Positions 25,893 to 33,579 of a stretch of DNA of 64,000 bases are shown here, piece by piece; position 1 is the stretch's first letter, and each line of letters starts with the position of its first letter. The notes under the pieces are model-generated. The model saw nothing but the letters and a program-made list of their open reading frames with translations. It did no database searches and was not told where the DNA came from. This DNA comes from JBAYIE01 sp965279165 (GTDB taxonomy: Bacteria > Bacteroidota > Bacteroidia > UKL13-3): NCBI GenBank assembly GCA_965279165.1, contig OZ257140.1, positions 1,364,001 to 1,428,000 on the forward strand, given 5' to 3'. Made by a program: the position numbers and the translations under genes.

Positions 25893-27164
25893 ATGAAAAG
25901 AGATAATAAAATATTTAATTTAATAGATAAAGAGCTTGATCGTCAGGAACATGGACTTGAGTTAATTGCATCCGAAAACTTCGTAACAAAAGAGGTGATG
26001 GAAGCGATGGGAAGTGTTTGTACCAACAAATACGCCGAAGGGTTGCCGGGAAAACGGTATTATGGAGGATGTGAGATAGTGGATCAAATTGAAAATATTG
26101 CAATTGATCGGTTAAAAGAACTATTTGGAGCAACTTGGGCAAATGTTCAGCCACATTCCGGAGCGCAAGCCAATGCAGCAGTAATGTTGGGTTGTTTAAA
26201 TCCGGGAGATAAAATAATGGGATTTGACTTGTCGCATGGCGGACATCTCACCCATGGTTCTTCCGTAAATTTTTCTGGAAAATTGTATGTTCCTTCCTTT
26301 TACGGAGTAGAAAAAGAAACCGGTGTAATTGATTACGATAAAGTAGAAGCAACGGCTAAAAAAGAAAAACCAAAATTGATGATTTGCGGAGCATCGGCAT
26401 ATTCCAGAGACTGGGATTATAAACGATTAAGAGCAATAGCAGATTCGGTTGGCGCTTTATTGCTTGCGGATATTGCTCATCCTGCGGGTTTAATTGCTAC
26501 CAAATTATTAAACGATCCAATTCCTCATTGCCATATCATTACTTCAACAACCCATAAAACCTTACGTGGACCAAGAGGTGGTATTATTATGATGGGTAAA
26601 GATTTTGAAAATCCATTTGGAATCAAAACACCTAAAGGAGAAACAAAAATGATGAGTGCAGTGTTGGATGGTGCTGTTTTTCCTGGCACACAAGGCGGAC
26701 CGCTCGAACATGTTATTGCTGCAAAAGCAGTTGCATTTGGAGAGGCTTTAACCAAATCGTATTCAAAATATACCTTACAGGTTAAGAAAAATGCACTTGC
26801 AATGGCTAATGCTTTTACCGAAAGAGGTTATCACATTATTTCGGGAGGAACAGACAATCATTTAATGCTGATTGATCTTCGAAATAAAAATATCAGTGGT
26901 AAAGATGCTGAAAACGCATTGGTTAAAGCCCATATTACTATCAATAAAAATATGGTACCATTTGATGACAAGTCGCCATTTGTTACTTCCGGTATTAGAG
27001 TTGGAACTGCCGCAATAACAACCAGGGGTTTAAAAGAAAAGCAAATGGACAAAATTGTAGATTTAATTGATCGGGTGATACAAAAAGCCGATGATGAAAA
27101 AACAATTAAATCAGTTGGCAAAAAAGTAAATACAATGATGGAAGAATATCCATTGTATAAATAA
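25893..27164 (+). CDS. glyA: Serine hydroxymethyltransferase
   Basis: 423 residues from the ATG at 25893, chosen because KRDNKIFNLIDKELDRQEHG is the usual SHMT N terminus; a frame open 26 codons further upstream has no family similarity. It interconverts serine and glycine with tetrahydrofolate, using PLP. Seen: LELIASENF (22-30), TNKYAEGLPGKRYYGG (44-59), the PLP lysine Lys222 in TSTTHKTLRGPRGG, and DIAHPAGL (193-200). The enzyme is complete. Two genes follow on the same strand with short gaps (methyltransferase, 23 bases; ABC exporter, 18 bases), which suggests an operon, though the functional link is not obvious. Confidence 0.97.
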   Translation: MKRDNKIFNLIDKELDRQEHGLELIASENFVTKEVMEAMGSVCTNKYAEGLPGKRYYGGCEIVDQIENIAIDRLKELFGATWANVQPHSGAQANAAVMLGCLNPGDKIMGFDLSHGGHLTHGSSVNFSGKLYVPSFYGVEKETGVIDYDKVEATAKKEKPKLMICGASAYSRDWDYKRLRAIADSVGALLLADIAHPAGLIATKLLNDPIPHCHIITSTTHKTLRGPRGGIIMMGKDFENPFGIKTPKGETKMMSAVLDGAVFPGTQGGPLEHVIAAKAVAFGEALTKSYSKYTLQVKKNALAMANAFTERGYHIISGGTDNHLMLIDLRNKNISGKDAENALVKAHITINKNMVPFDDKSPFVTSGIRVGTAAITTRGLKEKQMDKIVDLIDRVIQKADDEKTIKSVGKKVNTMMEEYPLYK

Positions 27165-27187
27165 CAATAAACTGTTTTACAAAAAAG

Positions 27188-27988
27188 ATGGAATACGATC
27201 CGATTAAAAAAGACCTTGGTATACTATTCAACCGATCTTCCGGTCTGAGAAAACTATTTTACAAATTACTTGATTTATTGTTGTTGCGTACCTGGCATAT
27301 ACATCGCGAATTAAGGGCTTGGCCTAAATTCAAAGAGAAATTTAACATGTTGGATGCAGGGTCAGGCTTTGGACAATACTCTTTTTATATAGCTAACCGT
27401 AACAAGCAATGTTTGATAGATGCAGTAGACGTAAAAGATGACCAGATTGCAGATTGTAATCAGTTTTTTAAATCCTGTGGCATTGAAAATGTAACTTTTA
27501 AAGTTGGTGATTTAACAAGAGAACATGCTTCCGATAAATATGATTTGGTATTGTGTGTGGATGTGATGGAACATATTTTAGAAGATGTGGATGTATTTAC
27601 CCATTTTCATAAAAGCATGAAACCGGGTGCAATGCTTTTAATTTCTACGCCAAGCGATCAGGGTGGAAGCAATGCCGACGAACATGGCGAATCCTTTATA
27701 GGCGAGCATGTTCGTGATGGATACAATGTTAATGAGATGCGCGAAAAACTACAAAAGGCCGGATTCAACAAATCTGAAATTTTATATTCCTATGGTACTC
27801 CGGGAAAAATCGCTTGGAAACTTTCTATGAAATATCCCATGACCATGTTGAACGCAACAAAAATATTTTTCATCGTTCTTCCATTCTATTACCTTATCGC
27901 TTACCCGATCAGTTATCTATTAAATTGGGTAGATACTTATTCGAAACATAATACCGGTACCGGACTTATCGTGAAGGCATGGAAATAA
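27188..27988 (+). CDS. Class I SAM-dependent methyltransferase
   Basis: 266 residues. Motif I is MLDAGSGFGQYSFYIA (about 55-70), the acidic residue after beta 2 lies in DAVDVKDDQI, and the post-I strand is YDLVLCVDVMEHILEDVD (about 118-135). The arrangement is that of Methyltransf_11/UbiE-type enzymes. The C-terminal ~45 residues contain a hydrophobic stretch (IFFIVLPFYYLIAYPISYLL), so it is probably membrane-associated, consistent with a lipid or lipid-linked glycan acceptor. Such genes often occur in envelope-glycan clusters; here it sits between glyA and an MsbA-like exporter. Substrate unknown. Confidence 0.85.
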   Translation: MEYDPIKKDLGILFNRSSGLRKLFYKLLDLLLLRTWHIHRELRAWPKFKEKFNMLDAGSGFGQYSFYIANRNKQCLIDAVDVKDDQIADCNQFFKSCGIENVTFKVGDLTREHASDKYDLVLCVDVMEHILEDVDVFTHFHKSMKPGAMLLISTPSDQGGSNADEHGESFIGEHVRDGYNVNEMREKLQKAGFNKSEILYSYGTPGKIAWKLSMKYPMTMLNATKIFFIVLPFYYLIAYPISYLLNWVDTYSKHNTGTGLIVKAWK

Positions 27989-28006
27989 AAGTGAATAACC
28001 ATTAAG

Positions 28007-29830
28007 ATGAAAAGTTTTGTAAAAATCTTTAACTACATTTTTAAATACAAAGCCTATACTATTCTTAATGCATTATTTAATTTATTGTCGGCAGTTTTTG
28101 ACTTGTTTTCTGTTGCTCTGATTATCCCGATTTTAAATGTATTGTTTAAACCGGGCGAATTGGTAATGATTAAACCTGCATTTGCTTTTGATTTTAATAC
28201 GTTAAAAAATATTTTTAATTATTATATCTCCCAGCGTATTGTTGAGCATGGTCCGGAAGCCGCCCTGGTGCTAATCTGTATACTTTTAATCATTGTTATT
28301 ACCTTAAAAAATATCTGCAGGTTTATGGCACAGTTTTACATGGTGCCTTTGCGCAATTTTGTGATTCGCGATCTTCGTGAAAACATGTATAAGCATGTGT
28401 TGATTTTACCTTTATCCTATTTTTCATCGGAACGTAAAGGCGATTTACTTACGCGTATGAGTAGCGATATGCAAGAATTGGAATATGCCATTATGAGTTC
28501 GCTGGAGGCAATTTTTAAAGAACCTGTGAATATTATTTTGGCGTTAATCGCTCTAATATGGATGAGTCCATTGCTTACTTTGATTGTACTTTTATGTTTG
28601 CCTGTGATTGTTTTGTTTTTGGGCACTATATCGCGCAGCCTAAGGAGACAAGCCAGAAGAGGACAGGATCGTTTGGATTCATTGATGTCGATGTTCGAAG
28701 AAACCTTGATGGGAATTCGAATTATTAAAGCTTTTAACGCACAAAATTTTTTAGGACAAAAATTTAAGTTGCAAAATAGTGCATTTACCAAAGCCAATAT
28801 TAAAGGCAATAGATTGTTGGATGCATCCTCCCCGATTTCAGAAACTTTAACAGTAGTAATTCTGGCCTTTGTATTGTGGTTTGGTGGACGTATGGTTTTG
28901 AACAACGAACAAAATATGTCGGCAGATATTTTTATTGGTTTTGTTGCCGTATTTTCCAGATTGATTCCTCCTGCAAAAGCCTTTTCAACAGCCTATGGCA
29001 AATTGCAAAAAGGCATCATTTCTTTAAATCGCATTGAAGAAGTTTTACTGAGTGAAGAAATCATTGTGGAAGCAAAAGATGCCGTTGCCGTTACCCATTT
29101 TAACAACTGCTTTGAATTAAAAAATGTTAGCTTCTCCTACCAAAACGAACCGGTATTACGAAATATTAACTTACGAATTGAAAAAGGAAAAACTGTTGCT
29201 TTGGTTGGACCAAGCGGAGCCGGAAAATCTACGCTTACCGATTTAATAGCCCGTTTTTATGACCCAACAGAGGGGGCCGTTTTAATTGATGGTGTTGATA
29301 TCAGAAAATGTAAAATACTTGCCTTTCGAAAATTGATTGGAATGGTTTCACAAGAGTCGATACTCTTTAATGATACCATATTTAACAATATCGCTTTTGG
29401 ACAAACAGATGCAACCCAATCAGCGGTTGAAGAATCAGCCAAAATTGCGAATGCCCATCAATTTATTTTGGAAACAGAAAATGGTTACCAAACCAATATT
29501 GGAGATCGTGGAAATAAATTAAGCGGTGGACAAAAACAACGCATCAGCATTGCACGCGCTATTAATAAAAATCCCGAATTAATGATTTTGGATGAAGCTA
29601 CTTCTTCGTTGGATACCACATCAGAAAGATTGGTACAGGAGGCTTTATCGAATGTAATGAAAAGTCGTACCACTTTGGTAATTGCACACAGGTTAAGTAC
29701 CATTGTTAATGCCGATTTGATTGTTGTGCTCGAAAAAGGAGAAATAGTACAAACGGGAACCCATCAGGAATTATTAAAAGTGGATGGGTTGTATCGTCAG
29801 TTACATGATATGCAACAATTAGGGGTATAG
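28007..29830 (+). CDS. ABC exporter, fused permease and ATPase (MsbA-like)
   Basis: 607 residues. The N-terminal ~340 residues form a six-helix ABC transporter membrane domain; the C-terminal ~240 residues are the ATPase. Walker A is VGPSGAGKST (about 401-410), the Q-loop is MVSQESILF, the signature is LSGGQKQRISIARA (about 505-518), Walker B is LMILDEATSSLD (about 525-536), and the switch His lies in VIAHRLSTI. Half-transporters of this form work as homodimers and export lipids, lipid-linked glycans or peptides. MsbA itself flips lipid A; whether this copy does so cannot be decided. It follows the methyltransferase by 18 bases. Confidence 0.9.
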   Translation: MKSFVKIFNYIFKYKAYTILNALFNLLSAVFDLFSVALIIPILNVLFKPGELVMIKPAFAFDFNTLKNIFNYYISQRIVEHGPEAALVLICILLIIVITLKNICRFMAQFYMVPLRNFVIRDLRENMYKHVLILPLSYFSSERKGDLLTRMSSDMQELEYAIMSSLEAIFKEPVNIILALIALIWMSPLLTLIVLLCLPVIVLFLGTISRSLRRQARRGQDRLDSLMSMFEETLMGIRIIKAFNAQNFLGQKFKLQNSAFTKANIKGNRLLDASSPISETLTVVILAFVLWFGGRMVLNNEQNMSADIFIGFVAVFSRLIPPAKAFSTAYGKLQKGIISLNRIEEVLLSEEIIVEAKDAVAVTHFNNCFELKNVSFSYQNEPVLRNINLRIEKGKTVALVGPSGAGKSTLTDLIARFYDPTEGAVLIDGVDIRKCKILAFRKLIGMVSQESILFNDTIFNNIAFGQTDATQSAVEESAKIANAHQFILETENGYQTNIGDRGNKLSGGQKQRISIARAINKNPELMILDEATSSLDTTSERLVQEALSNVMKSRTTLVIAHRLSTIVNADLIVVLEKGEIVQTGTHQELLKVDGLYRQLHDMQQLGV

Positions 29831-29849
29831 ATTTTTATTACTTCCATGC

Positions 29850-30392
29850 TTAACCCGTTTTTTTGTTTTTATAATTCTTGGGATTATTAATGATATAGAA
29901 TTTTATTCTCTCATACTCTTCCAATCCTCCAATAATATGGCAATGAAACCTGGATTGCCAAACAGGAACCTTGGGCGTATTTCTGTGTATATTTATCCTT
30001 TTGGTAATTGCGGATTTAAATCCGGCAACAAAGGATGAAATAGATTTTGGAGGCCGATAAGCTACTCCAAACGAATTTCCTGAATCTCTTTGCACAAATC
30101 CCTCCAGATCATAGTCGTTTTCCTTATCAATTCTAACAATTGCATGCAGATGATCAGGCATCAGGATAAAAGTACTGCAAAATAGTTCAAGCCTCAAATC
30201 AAAAGATTTATTCCATTCTTCCACTACAAAAGTTCCAATATTCGACAATACCATTTCACCATCGGTAATATCGCCAAATAGCTTTAATCGGTTATGGGTT
30301 ACTAAAGTTATAAAATAACTTCCGGGCCAACCATAATCCCAGTTTTGTTTGCGGGTTGTCTTCCGATTGGGAAGGTTTGAATTCTGTTTCAT
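29850..30392 (-). CDS. REP-associated tyrosine transposase (RAYT, Y1/IS200-like)
   Basis: 180 residues of the TnpA-REP/RAYT group of HUH single-strand transposases. Seen: GWPGSYFITLVTHNRLKLFG (21-40), the typical N-terminal strand, the HUH metal motif as H81-L-H83 in MPDHLHAIVRI, VPVWQSRFHCHII (142-154), and a likely catalytic Tyr166 in FYIINNPKNY. RAYTs are usually single-copy, domesticated, and act on REP palindromes instead of moving themselves. The gene appears intact. It sits on the minus strand between a plus-strand operon and a GNAT gene, with no IS-type terminal repeats seen on either side. The palindromic repeat family at 24.5, 24.7 and 35.8 kb is a candidate substrate. Confidence 0.88.
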   Translation of the reverse strand: MKQNSNLPNRKTTRKQNWDYGWPGSYFITLVTHNRLKLFGDITDGEMVLSNIGTFVVEEWNKSFDLRLELFCSTFILMPDHLHAIVRIDKENDYDLEGFVQRDSGNSFGVAYRPPKSISSFVAGFKSAITKRINIHRNTPKVPVWQSRFHCHIIGGLEEYERIKFYIINNPKNYKNKKTG

Positions 30393-30478
30393 AGGAAATC
30401 GAATATACCAAAATTTGGATTAATACCCAACCACGGTGACGCACTGCCTTGGGTCACAAGGAATTCCCAATTCAAATT

Positions 30479-30904
30479 TCAGGAACCGACGAGTCTCATA
30501 GTAATATGGTCAATTCCGGCTTCAGAAAACTGATCCCCAAAAGAAATAAAATTATACTTGAGGTAAAATTTTTCGGCGGTTAATTGGGCATGAAGGTAAA
30601 TTTCGTTACCATCATTAGGTACAGCTTGTAATACTGCCATGAGCAAAGCTTCGCCAACTTTTTTACCCCGGAATTCCTTTAAAACAGCAAATCGTTCGAG
30701 TTTATATCCCTTTTTTGTTTTGCGCCATCGTGCCGCACCGGCCGGAATTTGGTCAGCAAAAGCAAGGAAATGGTGCGACTCCTCTTCGTACTCATATTCC
30801 AGTTCGGGAGGGCAGTTTTGTTCCACCACAAAAACCAATCGCCTTATTTCATGCACTTTCGCAAGCATTTCAGGGTCGTTTACAGAGATTACTTTTATCA
30901 TCAT
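30479..30904 (-). CDS. GNAT family N-acetyltransferase
   Basis: 141 residues. The acetyl-CoA pyrophosphate loop is RGKKVGEALL (about 98-107), preceded by LERFAVLKEF and by PAGAARWRKTKKGYK. The short form with RRLVFVVEQNCPPELEYEYEE near the N terminus resembles the ElaA/PhnO-type acetyltransferases. Substrate unknown. Upstream on the other strand the aldolase gene diverges from it; the 52-base gap holds the aldolase -7 element. Confidence 0.8.
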   Translation of the reverse strand: MMIKVISVNDPEMLAKVHEIRRLVFVVEQNCPPELEYEYEEESHHFLAFADQIPAGAARWRKTKKGYKLERFAVLKEFRGKKVGEALLMAVLQAVPNDGNEIYLHAQLTAEKFYLKYNFISFGDQFSEAGIDHITMRLVGS

Positions 30905-30924
30905 TCAGGTTTCAAAAAAAGAAT

Positions 30925-30932
30925 TATGTTTG
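30925..30932 (+). promoter_or_regulatory. Bacteroidota -7 element of the aldolase gene
   Basis: TATGTTTG matches the TAnnTTTG consensus of the primary sigma factor of Bacteroidota. It lies 24 bases before the ATG. A clear TTG at -33 is not present, so the call is moderate. Confidence 0.5.
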
Positions 30933-30956
30933 CAAACTTAAATTACCTTAACTAAT

Positions 30957-32009
30957 ATGAGCAAAATAGTTGAATTATTAGGCGATAAAGCCGACAGCTT
31001 GTTAAAGCACGAATGTAAAACAGTTACCAAAGAGCAAATACAAGCTCCGGGACCGGATTTTATTGACCGCGTATTCGCACAAACAAACCGCAGTCCGCAA
31101 GTATTACGTAGCTTACAAACCATTTATGGACATGGTCGTTTGGCAAATACAGGATATGTTTCCATTTTACCTGTTGATCAAGGAATTGAACATAGTGCCG
31201 GTGCTTCCTTTGCTCCGAATCCTGCCTTTTTTGACCCTGAAAACATTGTGAAACTGGCCATCGATGGTGGTTGTAATGCAGTAGCTTCTACCTTTGGTGT
31301 ACTCGCTTCTTGCTCACGTAAATACGCGCATAAAATTCCTTTTATCGTAAAATTAAACCACAACGAATTTCTTTCTTACCCAAATAAATTTGACCAGATT
31401 ATGTTTGGTTCTGTAGAAGAAGCATGGAATTTGGGTGCCACAGCAGTTGGTGCAACTATTTATTTTGGTTCCGACGAATCAACTCGTCAGATTCAGGAAG
31501 TAGCAGCAGCATTTGAGCGTGCTCACGAACTAGGAATGGGAACTATTTTGTGGTGTTATTTGCGCAATGGCTCGTTTAAGAAAGATGGTGTAGATTATCA
31601 TACTGCAGCCGATTTAACCGGACAAGCAAATCACCTTGGGGTTACCATTCAGGCTGATATTATCAAACAAAAATTACCTAATGTAAATGGCGGTTATACT
31701 GCAATGAACTTCGGCAAAACCCACGAAAAAGTGTATACCCAATTATCTTCTAACAATCCAATTGATTTAGCCCGTTACCAAGTTGCAAATTGCTATATGG
31801 GACGTATGGGATTAATTAATTCAGGTGGAGAAAGCAAAGGCGCAAGTGATATGGCGGAGGCTGTTTATACTGCAGTAGTTAACAAGCGTGCCGGCGGACA
31901 AGGATTAATTTCCGGTCGTAAAGCATTCCAAAAACCGGTAGCGGATGGTGTTGCTTTATTGAATGCCATACAAGATGTTTATTTAGACAAATCGATTACT
32001 ATCGCATAA
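30957..32009 (+). CDS. fbaB: Class I fructose-bisphosphate aldolase (DhnA/FbaB type)
   Basis: 350 residues of the archaeal-type class I aldolase family: VSILPVDQGIEHSAGASF (about 63-80), DGGCNAVASTFGVL (about 97-110), KLNHNEFLSYPNKFDQ and LGATAVGATIYFGS. The Schiff-base enzyme cleaves fructose 1,6-bisphosphate to dihydroxyacetone phosphate and glyceraldehyde 3-phosphate without a metal. The catalytic lysine was not assigned with certainty. It is monocistronic by context: divergent from the GNAT gene and followed by a long inverted repeat before accD. Confidence 0.88.
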   Translation: MSKIVELLGDKADSLLKHECKTVTKEQIQAPGPDFIDRVFAQTNRSPQVLRSLQTIYGHGRLANTGYVSILPVDQGIEHSAGASFAPNPAFFDPENIVKLAIDGGCNAVASTFGVLASCSRKYAHKIPFIVKLNHNEFLSYPNKFDQIMFGSVEEAWNLGATAVGATIYFGSDESTRQIQEVAAAFERAHELGMGTILWCYLRNGSFKKDGVDYHTAADLTGQANHLGVTIQADIIKQKLPNVNGGYTAMNFGKTHEKVYTQLSSNNPIDLARYQVANCYMGRMGLINSGGESKGASDMAEAVYTAVVNKRAGGQGLISGRKAFQKPVADGVALLNAIQDVYLDKSITIA

Positions 32010-32018
32010 TATAGTTAT

Positions 32019-32073
32019 TAGTAATTGGTCATTAGTAATTGGATCCATTCAATTACTAATGATCAATTTACTA
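32019..32073. repeat. Imperfect inverted repeat after the aldolase gene
   Basis: The left arm (32019-32041, TAGTAATTGGTCATTAGTAA and on) and right arm (32050-32073) pair almost fully around GATCCATT. It could end transcription of the aldolase gene, but the T run after it is broken (GATTTTTCTCC). The TTGGTCATTAG words also occur at 53.8 kb, so a dispersed repeat is equally possible. Confidence 0.65.
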
Positions 32074-32117
32074 AAAGATTTTTCTCCTAATGACTAATTA
32101 ACAAATATCTATTCCAA

Positions 32118-32993
32118 ATGAGTTGGTTCAAACGAGTAAAAGAAGGTATTACCACTTCAACGGAAGACAAAAAATCGACACCGGATGGATTGTGGCATAA
32201 ATGTCCACGTTGCAAAAAGGCCATACTTTCCACAGACCATGAAGCTAACTGTTATGTTTGTCCGAGTTGCAATTACCACGACAAAATAGGATCAAAGGAA
32301 TATTTTGCGTTGTTGTTTGATGATGCTGTCTATACCGAATTATTTAGCAATATTCATCCAACAGACCCTCTTCAATTTAAAGATACAAAAGATTATAAAT
32401 CACGACTTGCCGAATCGCAAAAGAAAACCGGCATGACCGATGCTTTAAAAGTTGGTGTTGGAAAAATTCAAGGTCTGGATTTGGTAATAGCTTGTATGGA
32501 TTTCAATTTTATTGGAGGCTCGATGGGCTCGGTGATGGGCGAAAAAATTGCAAGGGGGATTGATTATGCAAGGGAAAACAAATTCCCGTTTATGATTATT
32601 TCCAAATCGGGGGGTGCGAGGATGATGGAAGCAGCCTTTTCGTTGATGCAAATGGCCAAAACATCCGGTAAATTAGCCTTACTTGGAAAAGCCGGAGTGC
32701 CTTATATTTCTTTGCTAACTGATCCAACCACCGGTGGTGTAACTGCTTCTTTTGCTATGCTGGGTGATTTTAATATAGCTGAACCGGAAGCATTAATTGG
32801 CTTTGCCGGTCCTAGGGTAATTCGCGAAACAATTGGTAAAGATTTACCAAAAGGATTCCAAAGTTCCGAATTTTTATTGGAACATGGTTTTGTAGATATG
32901 ATTGTTCCAAGAACTGAACTAAAAAGCAAGTTGGGTAAACTGTTGCATTTGCTCGCCAACAAAGTTGCACCGATACAAGAAACCGCTTCGTAA
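32118..32993 (+). CDS. accD: Acetyl-CoA carboxylase carboxyltransferase subunit beta
   Basis: 291 residues, normal length. The N-terminal zinc ribbon has Cys29, Cys32, Cys48 and Cys51 (HKCPRCK, YVCPSCN). The crotonase-fold carboxyltransferase domain follows, with FIGGSMGSVMGEKIARG (about 133-149), ISKSGGARMMEAAFSLMQMA (about 163-182), TDPTTGGVTASFAMLGD (about 199-215) and GFAGPRVIRETIG (about 226-238). With AccA it moves the carboxyl group from biotin to acetyl-CoA, the first step of fatty acid synthesis. accA is not in the window. Confidence 0.96.
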   Translation: MSWFKRVKEGITTSTEDKKSTPDGLWHKCPRCKKAILSTDHEANCYVCPSCNYHDKIGSKEYFALLFDDAVYTELFSNIHPTDPLQFKDTKDYKSRLAESQKKTGMTDALKVGVGKIQGLDLVIACMDFNFIGGSMGSVMGEKIARGIDYARENKFPFMIISKSGGARMMEAAFSLMQMAKTSGKLALLGKAGVPYISLLTDPTTGGVTASFAMLGDFNIAEPEALIGFAGPRVIRETIGKDLPKGFQSSEFLLEHGFVDMIVPRTELKSKLGKLLHLLANKVAPIQETAS

Positions 32994-33092
32994 AATAGCC
33001 TTTCTTACACAACATACTGATTAACAATATACTTAAACGATTAACCGGATTGTTTAAATCTGGTTATTTGTAGGATTTAAATCCATATTTAT

Positions 33093-33122
33093 TTGGTATT
33101 CACTTGCAAATCGGTATCTTTG
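33093..33122 (+). promoter_or_regulatory. Promoter of rpsO
   Basis: TTG (33093-33095), then 19 bases, then TATCTTTG (33115-33122) matches the Bacteroidota primary promoter (TTG-N19-TAnnTTTG). The predicted transcript starts about 28 bases before the rpsO ATG. Confidence 0.75.
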
Positions 33123-33156
33123 CCACCCTTATTATTAAAAACTAAAAAGAAAAACT

Positions 33157-33432
33157 ATGCATTTGACCACGCAAGAGAAGAAAGAAATCTTCGAACAGTA
33201 CGGTAAAGCCAAGTCGACAACCGACACAGGCTCAGCTGAGAGTCAGATCGCTCTTTTTACAAACCGCATCAATTACATTACCGGTCACCTGAAAGAAAAC
33301 AAAAAGGATTTTTCAGCTGAATTAAGTCTTGTAAAGCTGGTTGGAAAGAGACGTTCACAACTCGATTATTTAATGAAAAAAGATATATTCCGCTACCGTG
33401 CGATTATCAAAGAACTTGATATCCGTAAGTAA
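33157..33432 (+). CDS. rpsO: 30S ribosomal protein S15
   Basis: 91 residues, full length. The S15 signature is clear: DTGSAESQIALFTNRINYIT (about 22-41) and LVKLVGKRRSQLDYLMKKD (about 66-84). It binds the central domain of 16S rRNA and nucleates the platform of the small subunit. It is followed by a terminator and then pnp, the same order as in many bacteria. A good promoter precedes it. Confidence 0.97.
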   Translation: MHLTTQEKKEIFEQYGKAKSTTDTGSAESQIALFTNRINYITGHLKENKKDFSAELSLVKLVGKRRSQLDYLMKKDIFRYRAIIKELDIRK

Positions 33433-33497
33433 GCAGAAATAATTAAGGATGACGGATTTGATACAACGGATTCCTTTTTCATTTTAACCATTCAATA

Positions 33498-33526
33498 AGC
33501 AGGGCAATTTGTCCTGCTTTTGTTTT
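33498..33526 (+). terminator. Probable terminator between rpsO and pnp
   Basis: Arms AGCAGG and CCTGCT with inner CAA/TTG pairing form a short hairpin followed by TTTTGTTTT. Read-through into pnp may still occur. Confidence 0.75.
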
Positions 33527-33579
33527 AAAAATACCAACCATTAAGCCGTGGTGGAAGGTATAAAGAAGTAAGCGGCAAG

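Noticed and set aside
29831..30478. RAYT locus as a complete insertion sequence
   Set aside because: No terminal inverted or subterminal repeats or target duplication are recognised on either side; short hairpin-like words at 30.43 kb are too weak.
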